DNA of 64,000 nucleotides from Streptomyces longwoodensis (GTDB lineage Bacteria > Actinomycetota > Actinomycetes > Streptomycetales > Streptomycetaceae), in assembly GCF_001514125.1 (NCBI RefSeq), contig NZ_KQ948550.1, positions 607,105 through 671,104 of the forward strand. Direction: 5' to 3'. The notes under the pieces were generated by a model. That model was given only the letters and a program-made list of their open reading frames with translations, searched no databases and was not told the origin of the DNA. Below, one piece after another: positions 56,981 through 64,000 of the stretch. The position numbers and the translations under genes were made by a program. Numbering within the stretch: position 1 is the stretch's first letter; every line of letters begins with the position of its first letter.

Positions 56981-58960
56981 TCAGGAGCGCCCCGCCTCCC
57001 CGTGCTCGGCCCCTGCGGACGTGCGGGCGCCCTCGCCCGCCACCGCACCCGCCTGGGCACCGGCGCCCGTCGGCTCCGGTGCGGCGTCCAGCGGCTCCGG
57101 TGCACCGTCCTGCGTACCGCCCGTCGTCCCGTGCACCGCCTCGACGGCACGCAACGGGCGTACGTCCTCGGCGAGTCCCGCGCCCCCGGTGTACGCGTCG
57201 TCCGCGGCGTCCCGGGCCGCGGCCACCGGCGCCCCGGTCCCCGGCGCGTCCACGGTGCCCACGGGGTCCGTCTGCCAGGCCCCCTCGCTGTCCTCCAGCG
57301 GGCCCTCGCCCCACACGCCCTCGCCCGCCTCGCCCGCGTAGGGCGTCGCGACCAGGGCGTCCGAGGCGGCCCGCGGACCCGGTGCGGCCCCCGCCCCGTC
57401 CTGCGTCGCCGTGCGCTCGGGCACCCGCACCGCCACCGGTGCCGCACCGCGCGCCGTCGGGCCCTCCGCGCCGCACCAGTGGAGCAGGGTGCGCCGTACC
57501 CGGTCCTGGTGGCCCTCCGGGTCGGCCTCGCCGTCCGCCCAGGCCACGTAGCCGTCGGGGCGGACGAGCAGGGTGCTCAGGCCGGCCAGCCTCGCGGGCG
57601 GCTCCTCGACGCGGACCGGGCAGACGCGGGAACCCCACGCCTCGCCCAGCGCGGCCGCGCGGCCGGCCGGGGTGAGGTCGAGCAGCAGGAAACGGCCGTC
57701 GCGCATCAGCTCGTAGAGGCGGACCGGGGTCGCGCCCGGGCGGCGTACCGTCAGGTCCGGCACCCGCTGCCCGGCGCGCAGCGCGCGGCCGCCGCCGCGG
57801 CGGGCGTAGTCCGAGCGCAGCCCGGAGATCGCCTCGCCGGCGACGCGGCGGACCCGGCGGCTGCCGAGGAGCCGGGCCAGCGCGGTGCGCCGCAGCGCGG
57901 TGAGCGCGGGGGAGGGGCTGGTGGCGATCCAGGTGGCCCGGTCGGTGGCCCGCAGGATCCGCGCGGCCTGCGGGCGGCGCTCGGCCTCGTAGGAGTCGAG
58001 CAGCCCGGGCGGGGCCCAGCCCTGTATGCGCGCGGCGAGCTTCCAGCCGAGGTTGACGGCGTCCTGGATGCCGAGGTTGAGCCCCTGGCCGCCCAGCGGC
58101 GAGTGCAGGTGCGCGGCGTCCCCGGCGAGCAGCACGCGCCCGGTGCGGTAGTGGTCGGCCAGCCGCTGGTGGATCTTGAACCGGGCCAGCCAGGCCGGTT
58201 CGTACGGCTCCGGGTCGAAGCCCAGCGAGAGGGACATCAGCTCGCCCAGCTCCTCCAGCGTCACCGGCTCCCGGGTCCAGGGCCGGTCCCGGCGGGCGAC
58301 CGCCACCCGGTACAGGCCGTCACCGTAGGGCACGGTGACCATCACCGCGCCGTTCCCGGCGAGCACCACCACGTCGTCGACGGGCGGCGGCTTGCGCAGC
58401 CGCACGTCCGCGAGGACCGGTGCGATGTCGTACGTCCGGCCGCGGAAGGCGATCCCGGACAGTTCTCGGACCGCGCTGTGCGCGCCGTCGCAGCCGACGA
58501 CGTAGTCCGCGGTCTCCTCCCACTCCTCGCCGCCCGCGCGGACCTGGAGGGTGACGCCGCTGTCGTCCTGCTCCAGGCCGAACACCTCCGCGTCGCGCAC
58601 CAGGGTGACGCCGAGCTTCAGCGCGTGGTCCTGCAGCACCTCCTCGGTGCGGCTCTGCGGCACGACGTGCAGGGCGGGGAAGCGGGTGTCCAGCTCGGTG
58701 AAGTCGACGACGGCTCCGCGCGCGGGGTGCAGCCGGCCCACGGGGCGTCCGTACGCGGTCAGCGCGTCGGCGTGGCCGCGCAGGTCCAGCACCTCCAGCG
58801 TGCGCGCGTACAGGCCCATCGCGCGGGACTGCGCGGAGGTGGTGAGCCGGCGTTCCAGCACCGTGCAGGAGACGCCGGCGGCGGCCAGTTCGCAGGCCAG
58901 GGCGAGGCCGGTGGGCCCCGCCCCGACGACGATGACGGAGTGGTCGGGAGTGGTGGTCAT
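56981..58960 (-). CDS. Class A FAD-dependent aromatic monooxygenase with long C-terminal tail
   Basis: This is a 659-aa protein. It has the PHBH fold: GAGPTGLALACELAAAG near residue 13, VGCDGAHSAVRELSG, and VLLAGDAAHLHSPLGGQGLN. A thioredoxin-like C-terminal domain runs to about 505. The last ~150 residues are a Gly/Ala/Glu/Asp-rich low-complexity tail not usual for the family. It would hydroxylate or oxidatively rearrange an activated aromatic ring such as a resorcinol or chloropyrrole. ATG 58960 follows AGGAGGAAACC and overlaps the upstream MFS stop (ATGA). If the right block belongs to the cluster, this is the main oxidative tailoring enzyme. Confidence 0.9.
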   Translation of the reverse strand: MTTTPDHSVIVVGAGPTGLALACELAAAGVSCTVLERRLTTSAQSRAMGLYARTLEVLDLRGHADALTAYGRPVGRLHPARGAVVDFTELDTRFPALHVVPQSRTEEVLQDHALKLGVTLVRDAEVFGLEQDDSGVTLQVRAGGEEWEETADYVVGCDGAHSAVRELSGIAFRGRTYDIAPVLADVRLRKPPPVDDVVVLAGNGAVMVTVPYGDGLYRVAVARRDRPWTREPVTLEELGELMSLSLGFDPEPYEPAWLARFKIHQRLADHYRTGRVLLAGDAAHLHSPLGGQGLNLGIQDAVNLGWKLAARIQGWAPPGLLDSYEAERRPQAARILRATDRATWIATSPSPALTALRRTALARLLGSRRVRRVAGEAISGLRSDYARRGGGRALRAGQRVPDLTVRRPGATPVRLYELMRDGRFLLLDLTPAGRAAALGEAWGSRVCPVRVEEPPARLAGLSTLLVRPDGYVAWADGEADPEGHQDRVRRTLLHWCGAEGPTARGAAPVAVRVPERTATQDGAGAAPGPRAASDALVATPYAGEAGEGVWGEGPLEDSEGAWQTDPVGTVDAPGTGAPVAAARDAADDAYTGGAGLAEDVRPLRAVEAVHGTTGGTQDGAPEPLDAAPEPTGAGAQAGAVAGEGARTSAGAEHGEAGRS

Positions 58961-60210
58961 GGTTTCCTCCTGGAGACGTCGGGCAGGGGCAGGGCAGGCG
59001 CGGCGGCCCCGGCGGGCACGGCCGGCTCGCGTCCGATCCGGGCCGCCCAGGCGCCGGCACCGAGCACCAGCGCGCCGAGCAGCAGCCAGCCCGGCGCGCC
59101 CTGCCGGACCACCAGGAAGGTGACGACCAGCGGTCCGTAGGTGTTGCGGGCGGCGTTGCCCAGGCTGAAGAAGGCCAGGTAGACCTGGCGGCGGTCGTCC
59201 GGGGCGAGGTCGTAGGAGATGGCCCAGGACCCCGCCTGCTGGTGCATCTCCGCGAACGCCTGGAACGCCACGGCGACGAGCAGGACGGCCACGGCGGCGG
59301 GCGTCGGCAGTGCGCCGGTCAGGGCGAGCCCCGCGCAGCACACGGCCAGCAGCAGCCCGCTCAGCCGGAGCGCCCGGCCGCCCTCCTCGGCGGTGCGGGT
59401 GGATCGGGTGGCCCGCACCTGGAACAGCACCACCACCGCCGTATTGAGCACCAGCGTCCAGGCGATCACCGGCCGGGGCAGCGCGTCGTGCGCCAGCACC
59501 CACAGTGGTACGCCCGCCGTCAGCACGGTCACGTGCAGGCTGACGGCGGAGTTGAGCGCGGTCAGCGCGGCGAACCGGCGGTCGCGGAACACCCCGAGCC
59601 GCCGCCGCAGCGGCAACGGGCCCCCGCCACGCGCCCGTTCGCCCTCCGTGGTGCGCAACCGGGCGACCAGGACGGCGGCGAGCACGAACGACAGCGCGTT
59701 GGCGAGGACGACGGCCACGTACACGGCGTCGGCGTCGCGCACCAGCGCCGCGCCCGCGCCCAGCCCGCCGAGGGCCAGCCCCAGGTTCTGCAGGGACCGC
59801 GCCCGGCCCATCGCCCGCACCCGCTCCGCCTCGCCCACCGCGACCGCGAACAGGCCCTGCACCAGCGGGGAGGCGGCCCGGTCGGCGACGGCGAGCAGCG
59901 CCACCACGACCAGGAAGGACCCGAAGCCGGGCACGAACGGGTAGCAGACGAGCAGCGCCGCCCGCGCCAGGTGCGCGGCGACGAGCGTACGGCGGGGCCC
60001 CACCCGGTCGGCCAGCACCCCGGTGGGCACCAGCAGCGCGAAGGACGCCGCGCCCGCGACGGACAGGCCGACGCCCACCTGGCCCGCGCCCAGGCCGAGG
60101 TAGCGGGTGAAGAACACGACGGAGACGGACATGTACAGCCCGCTGCCGAGCGCGTCGACGAAGACCGCGACGAGCAGGGCCGTCGCGGTCGTGCGCACCG
60201 GGGTCCTCAT
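58957..60210 (-). CDS. MFS transporter, 12-TM
   Basis: This 417-aa protein has about 12 helices, a helix-1 ALLVAVFVDALGSGLYM, and the motif A-like GVLADRVGPRRTLVAA in loop 2. The central loop (about 190-215) is short and charged. It resembles drug-efflux MFS proteins. ATG 60210 follows GGAGGGGAC. It is coupled to the monooxygenase and would export a product of the right-hand block. Substrate unknown. Confidence 0.88.
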   Translation of the reverse strand: MRTPVRTTATALLVAVFVDALGSGLYMSVSVVFFTRYLGLGAGQVGVGLSVAGAASFALLVPTGVLADRVGPRRTLVAAHLARAALLVCYPFVPGFGSFLVVVALLAVADRAASPLVQGLFAVAVGEAERVRAMGRARSLQNLGLALGGLGAGAALVRDADAVYVAVVLANALSFVLAAVLVARLRTTEGERARGGGPLPLRRRLGVFRDRRFAALTALNSAVSLHVTVLTAGVPLWVLAHDALPRPVIAWTLVLNTAVVVLFQVRATRSTRTAEEGGRALRLSGLLLAVCCAGLALTGALPTPAAVAVLLVAVAFQAFAEMHQQAGSWAISYDLAPDDRRQVYLAFFSLGNAARNTYGPLVVTFLVVRQGAPGWLLLGALVLGAGAWAARIGREPAVPAGAAAPALPLPDVSRRKP

Positions 60211-60263
60211 GTCCCCTCCGTTCACTGTCGTCCGGGTGGCTGCCGCGCACGCGGTGCGGCCGG

Positions 60264-61097
60264 TCAGTAGTAGCGGCGCATGACCTCGTCCGCCCACGCG
60301 GGCTGGAAGACCTCCTCGCGCGGCCCGAACTCCCTGAGCCACGGCTTGAGGTCGAGCACCGGGGTGCCGTCCACCGCGTCGAGCCCGGCGACGTGCACGT
60401 CGAGTCCGGCGACCTTCAGCAGCCGGCAGCGCGAGACGCCGATCCGGTTGGGCCGGTTCTTGCCGCGCTGGGCGAAGATCCCGGTCAGCGGCCAGTCGGG
60501 GTTGCCGCGCGGGTGCCGGGCGCCGGTCTGCACCTGGTGCGGCGGCACCCGGTGGAAGCGGAAGACGACCTCGGCGTGGGAGAACGTGTCGAGGCCGAGC
60601 AGCGCCTCGGGCGTGAAGCGGGCCGCGTCGAGCCGGACGACCGAACGGACGTCTCCCCAGTCGTCGTCGGTGAGTTCACGCCGCTCGCTGTGCACGAACC
60701 CGATGGGCAGCACGTCGGTGAGGGCGTCGGGAGCGGAGGGCTCCCCTGCCCCGATCCCGTCGCGCACCAGCAACTCGCCCGCCGCGGCCCGCTGCACGGT
60801 CAGGTACACCTCCTCCGGGCGCACCCCGAGCAGGTCGACCAGCCGCCGCTGCAGCAGCCGCAGCAGCGCCCCGACCTGCTCGGTCCCGTAGGTCTCCCGG
60901 CACGTCACGAAGCCGACCGGGGCGGCGGAACCGGCCCGCCACTCGGGCCGGTGGGCCTCGTCGGGATCCAGCCGGTGCCACCACACCCAGCAGTGCCCGG
61001 CGGGCAGGCCCAGCAGCGCGGTGACCTCGTCCGCGAGCCGGCCGAGGGCGGCGCCGCCCGGTCCCGCGGCCGGCGAGTACAGCCTGATCACCGGCAT
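60264..61097 (-). CDS. Tautomerase-like domain fused to a TrmO/TsaA-like methyltransferase
   Basis: This is a 277-aa protein. Residues 1-115 begin MPVIRLYSPAAG and contain alternating strand/helix segments typical of the tautomerase superfamily, where Pro after the initiator Met is catalytic. Residues ~125-277 match TrmO/TsaA: LLGLDTFSHAEVVFRFH, GIFAQRGKNRPNRIGVSRC and VDGTPVLDLKPW. TrmO uses S-adenosylmethionine to methylate tRNA N6-threonylcarbamoyladenosine. The fusion and the operon context, with a small-molecule methyltransferase and a hydrolase, suggest a metabolite substrate instead. The stop is 53 nt before the MFS start, and the gene begins 1 nt after the methyltransferase ends. Confidence 0.75.
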   Translation of the reverse strand: MPVIRLYSPAAGPGGAALGRLADEVTALLGLPAGHCWVWWHRLDPDEAHRPEWRAGSAAPVGFVTCRETYGTEQVGALLRLLQRRLVDLLGVRPEEVYLTVQRAAAGELLVRDGIGAGEPSAPDALTDVLPIGFVHSERRELTDDDWGDVRSVVRLDAARFTPEALLGLDTFSHAEVVFRFHRVPPHQVQTGARHPRGNPDWPLTGIFAQRGKNRPNRIGVSRCRLLKVAGLDVHVAGLDAVDGTPVLDLKPWLREFGPREEVFQPAWADEVMRRYY

Positions 61098-61098
61098 C

Positions 61099-61896
61099 TC
61101 AGCGCACCTCGTTCAGCGCTTTGACGCCGATCACCATGCAGGTGCGCACCGGGATCAGGAACTCCCCGCCGTCCTCGCGGATGCCCAGCGCGTCCCGGTG
61201 GGCGGCGGGCGCCGCGGCCAGCCGGGCGCGGATCGCCCGCTCGGCCTCCTCACCGGACGACGCGATCTGGCACCAGCGGGCCACCGGCACGCCGGTGCGG
61301 CTCTCGGCCTGACCGCCGCGCGCGACCGGCACGTTGAGGCCGGCGCCGAGCAGGGCGTCCACCCACTCGGTGAGGGTGTGGCTGCGCACGTGCGTGGGGT
61401 CGTGCAGGACCTCCAGCTCGTGGTTGAGGGCGTCGACCTCCGGGTCCTCGTGGCCCTCCAGGTCGATCACGGCGAGCCGGCCGCCCGGGCGCAGCAGCCG
61501 TGCCATCTCGCGCACGGCGAGCGGCAGGCTGGGGAAGTGGTGGGGCGCGAGCCGGGACACCACCAGGTCGAACGAGGCGTCCGGGAAGGGCAGTTCGTCG
61601 ACGGTGGCGCGCACGGCCTCCACCTCGGCGCCCCGCTCGGCGGCGAGCGCGCGGAAGGAGTCGAGCATCGAGGGCGCCGGGTCCACGCCCACCAGCCGGG
61701 CGGGCCCGTCGGCGGCGAAGGACAGCGCCAGGTGGCCGGCCCCGCAGGCGACGTCACAGATCGCGGCCCCGGTCTGCGGGCCGAGCGTCTCGTGCAGCGC
61801 CTCCATCGTCGGGCTCGACCGGTGCACCTCGCTGGTCGCGAAGTTCGCGGCGATCTTGTCGAACCGCCTGCTGGAGAGCGTCTCACTGCCGGGCAT
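61099..61896 (-). CDS. Class I SAM-dependent methyltransferase (UbiE-like)
   Basis: This 265-aa methyltransferase has motif I CDVACGAGHLALSFA near residue 47, an acidic LVGVDPAPSMLD, motif post-I LPFPDASFDLVVSRLAPHHF, and RLLRPGGRLAVIDLEGHED. It resembles UbiE/Coq5-type C- and O-methylating enzymes. ATG 61896 follows GGAAGGGG. Directly coupled to the TrmO-like gene. Possible N- or O-methylation of the final product, for example the pyrrole nitrogen, is speculation. Confidence 0.88.
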   Translation of the reverse strand: MPGSETLSSRRFDKIAANFATSEVHRSSPTMEALHETLGPQTGAAICDVACGAGHLALSFAADGPARLVGVDPAPSMLDSFRALAAERGAEVEAVRATVDELPFPDASFDLVVSRLAPHHFPSLPLAVREMARLLRPGGRLAVIDLEGHEDPEVDALNHELEVLHDPTHVRSHTLTEWVDALLGAGLNVPVARGGQAESRTGVPVARWCQIASSGEEAERAIRARLAAAPAAHRDALGIREDGGEFLIPVRTCMVIGVKALNEVR

Positions 61897-61924
61897 GGGT
61901 CCCCTTCCGTCGTCCGGCCGGATC

Positions 61925-62641
61925 TCAGGTGGCGGCGCCCGCGAGGGCCGCGAGCGTCGTGAGCGGGTCCCGGGCCGGACCGGGACCGCACGGGTGGAGG
62001 GTGTGCCCGAGCCCCGCGAGCACGTGGACGCGCACGCCCAGCGGGCGGGGCCCGATCAGCCGGCGGGCCGACCAGTCGGCGTACAGCAGCGGCTCGAAGA
62101 CGGCGGGCGGCAGCGTGGCGTCGTGCTCGTCGGCGAGGTAGCCGACCAGGTCGTGGCCGCCGTAGACGAGGTCGAGCGTGTCCACGCGGGAGGTGACGAA
62201 GGCGTCCTCCTCGATCACCGTGCCGACCAGGACGACGCGTTCGGCCCGTGGCGGCGTGCCGGTGCACAGCAGCCGCAGCAGGGCATGCCCGCCCAGGGAG
62301 AAGCCGATCAGGGTCAGCGGGCCGGCCAGGAGGTGGCGGTGCGCGTCGAGGAGCCCGGCGAGACGGGCGGCGCGGGCGTCGCGGTCGGCCTCGGTGGCGG
62401 GCGCGCGGCGGTCGCGGGCGGGCATGTCGCACTGGAGCACCTGGGCACCGGAGGCGACCAGACGGTCCGTCAGCCGGGCCAGCAGCAGGTCGTCCCGGCC
62501 GTCGCCGTCCAGGACGGAGACGCTGCCGGGGCCCGCGAGCAGCACGGTGGCGCACGCCGGTCCGGGCGGGAAGGTCCGGCCGAGGCGGTACGTCGGTCCG
62601 GCCGGGTCGGTGCGCCAGGTCAGGCGCCGGTGCGCGCTCAC
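61925..62641 (-). CDS. Small alpha/beta hydrolase
   Basis: This 238-aa protein has a nucleophile elbow GFSLGGHALL and a C-terminal GLGHTLHP with the likely catalytic His; the Asp is not certain. Its N-terminal ~30 residues are polar. GTG 62641 starts 4 nt after the upstream radical SAM stop. Reaction unknown. Context is a tight four-gene run with SAM-dependent enzymes. Confidence 0.75.
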   Translation of the reverse strand: MSAHRRLTWRTDPAGPTYRLGRTFPPGPACATVLLAGPGSVSVLDGDGRDDLLLARLTDRLVASGAQVLQCDMPARDRRAPATEADRDARAARLAGLLDAHRHLLAGPLTLIGFSLGGHALLRLLCTGTPPRAERVVLVGTVIEEDAFVTSRVDTLDLVYGGHDLVGYLADEHDATLPPAVFEPLLYADWSARRLIGPRPLGVRVHVLAGLGHTLHPCGPGPARDPLTTLAALAGAAT

Positions 62642-62645
62642 CGGC

Positions 62646-64000
62646 TCACCGGCGGCAGACGGCCTCGGCGAAGTCGCCGATGCGCTGGTGGAAGTAGACG
62701 CTGATGATCTCCTCGTGCAGGGCCTCGCCGTCCAGCGTCGGCACCACGGCCTCCGGCTCGTCCGGCACCGGTGCGACGAACCCGCGCTCGGCGAGCTCGG
62801 CGAAGACGGAGGCGAACGGCTCGTCGTGGAAGATCTCGACGCCGAACCGGCGGCGGAAGCGCTCGGCGCGGATCGGCTGGTTGGCCTTGAACGCGAACCC
62901 GAGGACCATGCCCATGGCCTGGTGGCCCGTCAGTCGGCGTCCCGGCGCGAGGGGCAGGCCGGGGCCCGCCTTCATCCGGCGGGCGTAGCCGGTGATGTCG
63001 GCGGTGTTGTGGGTCTGCACGACCGTGTCGTCGTCGCGGGTCAGCCAGCCGTAGGCGCCGGGCCCGAAGGCGATCATCGTGTCGTGGCGCTGCCACTTGT
63101 TGCGCGAGACCCGCGGGATGTTGCCGTCCGGGTAGGTGCCGGGCCGGTTCCACCAGCCGCACGGGCTCGGGTGGTACCCGGCGTCCAGCAGCAGCTCCAC
63201 GACCGCCTCGCGCATCGCGTAGGTCTCGCCCACGCTCGGGAAGGCGTACTGCGCGTCGAGGCGGCTCTTGACGCTCGGCACGTTCCACACGGCCCGGTTG
63301 CCGATGCCCATGCCGGCCCGGTCCGCGTTGCGCAGCCGGTAGACGGTGATGGTGGGCACGCCGAGGTCGACCAGCCGCCGGATGTCGTCGGCGACCGTCG
63401 CGGTGGTCTGCTGCGGCAGCCCGAACATCATGTCGACGTTGTACGGCTTGCCGGTCGCCCGCAGCTTCTCGATCGCGCGCAGCGACATCACCGCGTCGTG
63501 CCCGCGGCCCGCGAACGCGTTGACCTCGCTCTGCAGCGACTGCACGCCGACGCTGAACCGGTTGAAGCCCAGCGCGCACGCCTCGGCCAGCTCGTCGCCG
63601 AGGAAGTTGTCGGGGTTGCCCTCCAGGGAGATCTCGCAGTCGTCGCCGAGCCGGTAGTGCTCCCTCATGTGCGCGACCAGCCGCGCCAGTTGCTCGGTGC
63701 CGAGCAGCGAGGCGGTGCCGCCGCCGAGGTAGACCGACTCGATGGGCGCCCGCTCCAGCCAGGGGGCGTGGGCGAGGCGGCGGGCGGACTCCTCGAGGAG
63801 CAGGTCGGTCCACACCCGCGGGGCGCGCGCGCCCTCGGCGCCGTCGGGGACCTTGCGCTTGACGTAGTTGCAGAAGTGGCAGACGTACGCGCACAGCGGG
63901 ACGTGGAAGTACAGGTGGGCCGGCCGGCCGGCGCCCGGGTGGGTGCGCAGGGCCTCGGCGACCTCGTCCTCGGAGAGCCGTTCGCCATAGTTGGCGGTGA
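62646..64000 (-). CDS. HemN/HemW-like radical SAM enzyme, C-terminal part (start outside window)
   Basis: The frame is open to the window end, so at least 450 residues are seen. The radical SAM motif is CAYVCHFC (C-x3-C-x2-C), preceded by LYFHVPL. It is followed by EGNPDNF, GVQSLQSEVN and a HemN-type C-terminal LDGEALHEEIISVYF. HemN-like proteins include porphyrin oxidases, the haem chaperone HemW, and methyltransferases or cyclopropanases in natural-product pathways. Because the enzyme sits with methyltransferases and a hydrolase, a biosynthetic role is more likely than haem synthesis. An internal GTG at 63815 is too late to be the start, since it would exclude the cysteines. Confidence 0.85.
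   Translation of the reverse strand, partial: TANYGERLSEDEVAEALRTHPGAGRPAHLYFHVPLCAYVCHFCNYVKRKVPDGAEGARAPRVWTDLLLEESARRLAHAPWLERAPIESVYLGGGTASLLGTEQLARLVAHMREHYRLGDDCEISLEGNPDNFLGDELAEACALGFNRFSVGVQSLQSEVNAFAGRGHDAVMSLRAIEKLRATGKPYNVDMMFGLPQQTTATVADDIRRLVDLGVPTITVYRLRNADRAGMGIGNRAVWNVPSVKSRLDAQYAFPSVGETYAMREAVVELLLDAGYHPSPCGWWNRPGTYPDGNIPRVSRNKWQRHDTMIAFGPGAYGWLTRDDDTVVQTHNTADITGYARRMKAGPGLPLAPGRRLTGHQAMGMVLGFAFKANQPIRAERFRRRFGVEIFHDEPFASVFAELAERGFVAPVPDEPEAVVPTLDGEALHEEIISVYFHQRIGDFAEAVCRR

Noticed and set aside
57079..57675. Plus-strand open frames over the FAD monooxygenase tail
   Set aside because: They are Pro/Arg-rich antisense readings; the minus frame continues a clear monooxygenase.
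62646..63815. GTG at 63815 as the start of the radical SAM gene
   Set aside because: The frame continues upstream with the CxxxCxxC cluster motif, so the gene must start beyond the window.

Overview
The window is from a high-GC actinomycete, most likely Streptomyces or a close relative. Coding frames have G/C-rich third positions, starts are often GTG after GGAGG-type sites, genes commonly overlap by GTGA/ATGA, and WhiB, CebR-type and acyl-CoA carboxylase epsilon genes are present. Nearly all of it is one specialised-metabolite cluster. Primary metabolism starts on the left at a partial 2-oxoacid:ferredoxin oxidoreductase gene (1-1001).

Layout. 1.4-6.2 kb holds a TetR regulator, a 14-TM exporter, a DMT-type membrane protein and a second TetR. 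From 6.4 to 26.6 kb a leftward operon encodes a prolyl/pyrrolyl carrier protein, a pyrrole-type halogenase, two modular PKS proteins (three modules in all), a second halogenase and a degenerate halogenase paralogue. 26.9-28.3 kb carries a PPTase and a type II thioesterase. 28.4-34.6 kb is a sugar-uptake locus (LacI regulator, ABC transporter, beta-glucosidase) with its own operators; it looks like an unrelated catabolic island. 34.7-40.9 kb (leftward) holds flavin reductase, prolyl-AMP ligase, prolyl-carrier dehydrogenase, a carrier-like/citrate synthase fusion and a CPA2 cation/proton antiporter. 41.1-46.3 kb (rightward) holds crotonyl-CoA carboxylase/reductase, a tandem 3-hydroxyacyl-CoA dehydrogenase, two small proteins and ProA. 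47.2-50.1 kb (leftward) is WhiB, an alpha/beta hydrolase and ProB. 50.7-56.9 kb holds a type III PKS-like enzyme, two TetR genes, FabH and acyl-CoA carboxylase beta and epsilon subunits. 57-64 kb (leftward) holds an FAD monooxygenase, an MFS exporter, a tautomerase-like/TrmO-like fusion, a methyltransferase, a hydrolase and a partial HemN-like radical SAM enzyme; this last block may be a late-tailoring operon or a neighbouring pathway.

How the genes fit together (inference). ProB/ProA feed proline. The ligase loads it on the carrier protein, the dehydrogenase makes pyrrolyl-S-carrier, and the halogenase chlorinates it. FabH, the dehydrogenase and CCR can build an alkylmalonyl-CoA. The PKS adds three extender units. 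Module 2 has dead DH and KR domains, while the module 3 KR looks intact. That is the reduction pattern expected for an acylpyrrole-resorcinol like pyoluteorin, streptopyrrole or armeniaspirol, here with an alkyl branch. No TE domain ends the line.

The most striking signal is regulatory. A 20-bp palindrome (WNYTCA-N8-TGARWT) sits in almost every promoter region of the cluster, often as overlapping copies offset by exactly 16 bp. It is absent from the sugar island. Three of the four TetR proteins share nearly the same recognition-helix region and are the obvious candidates to bind it.
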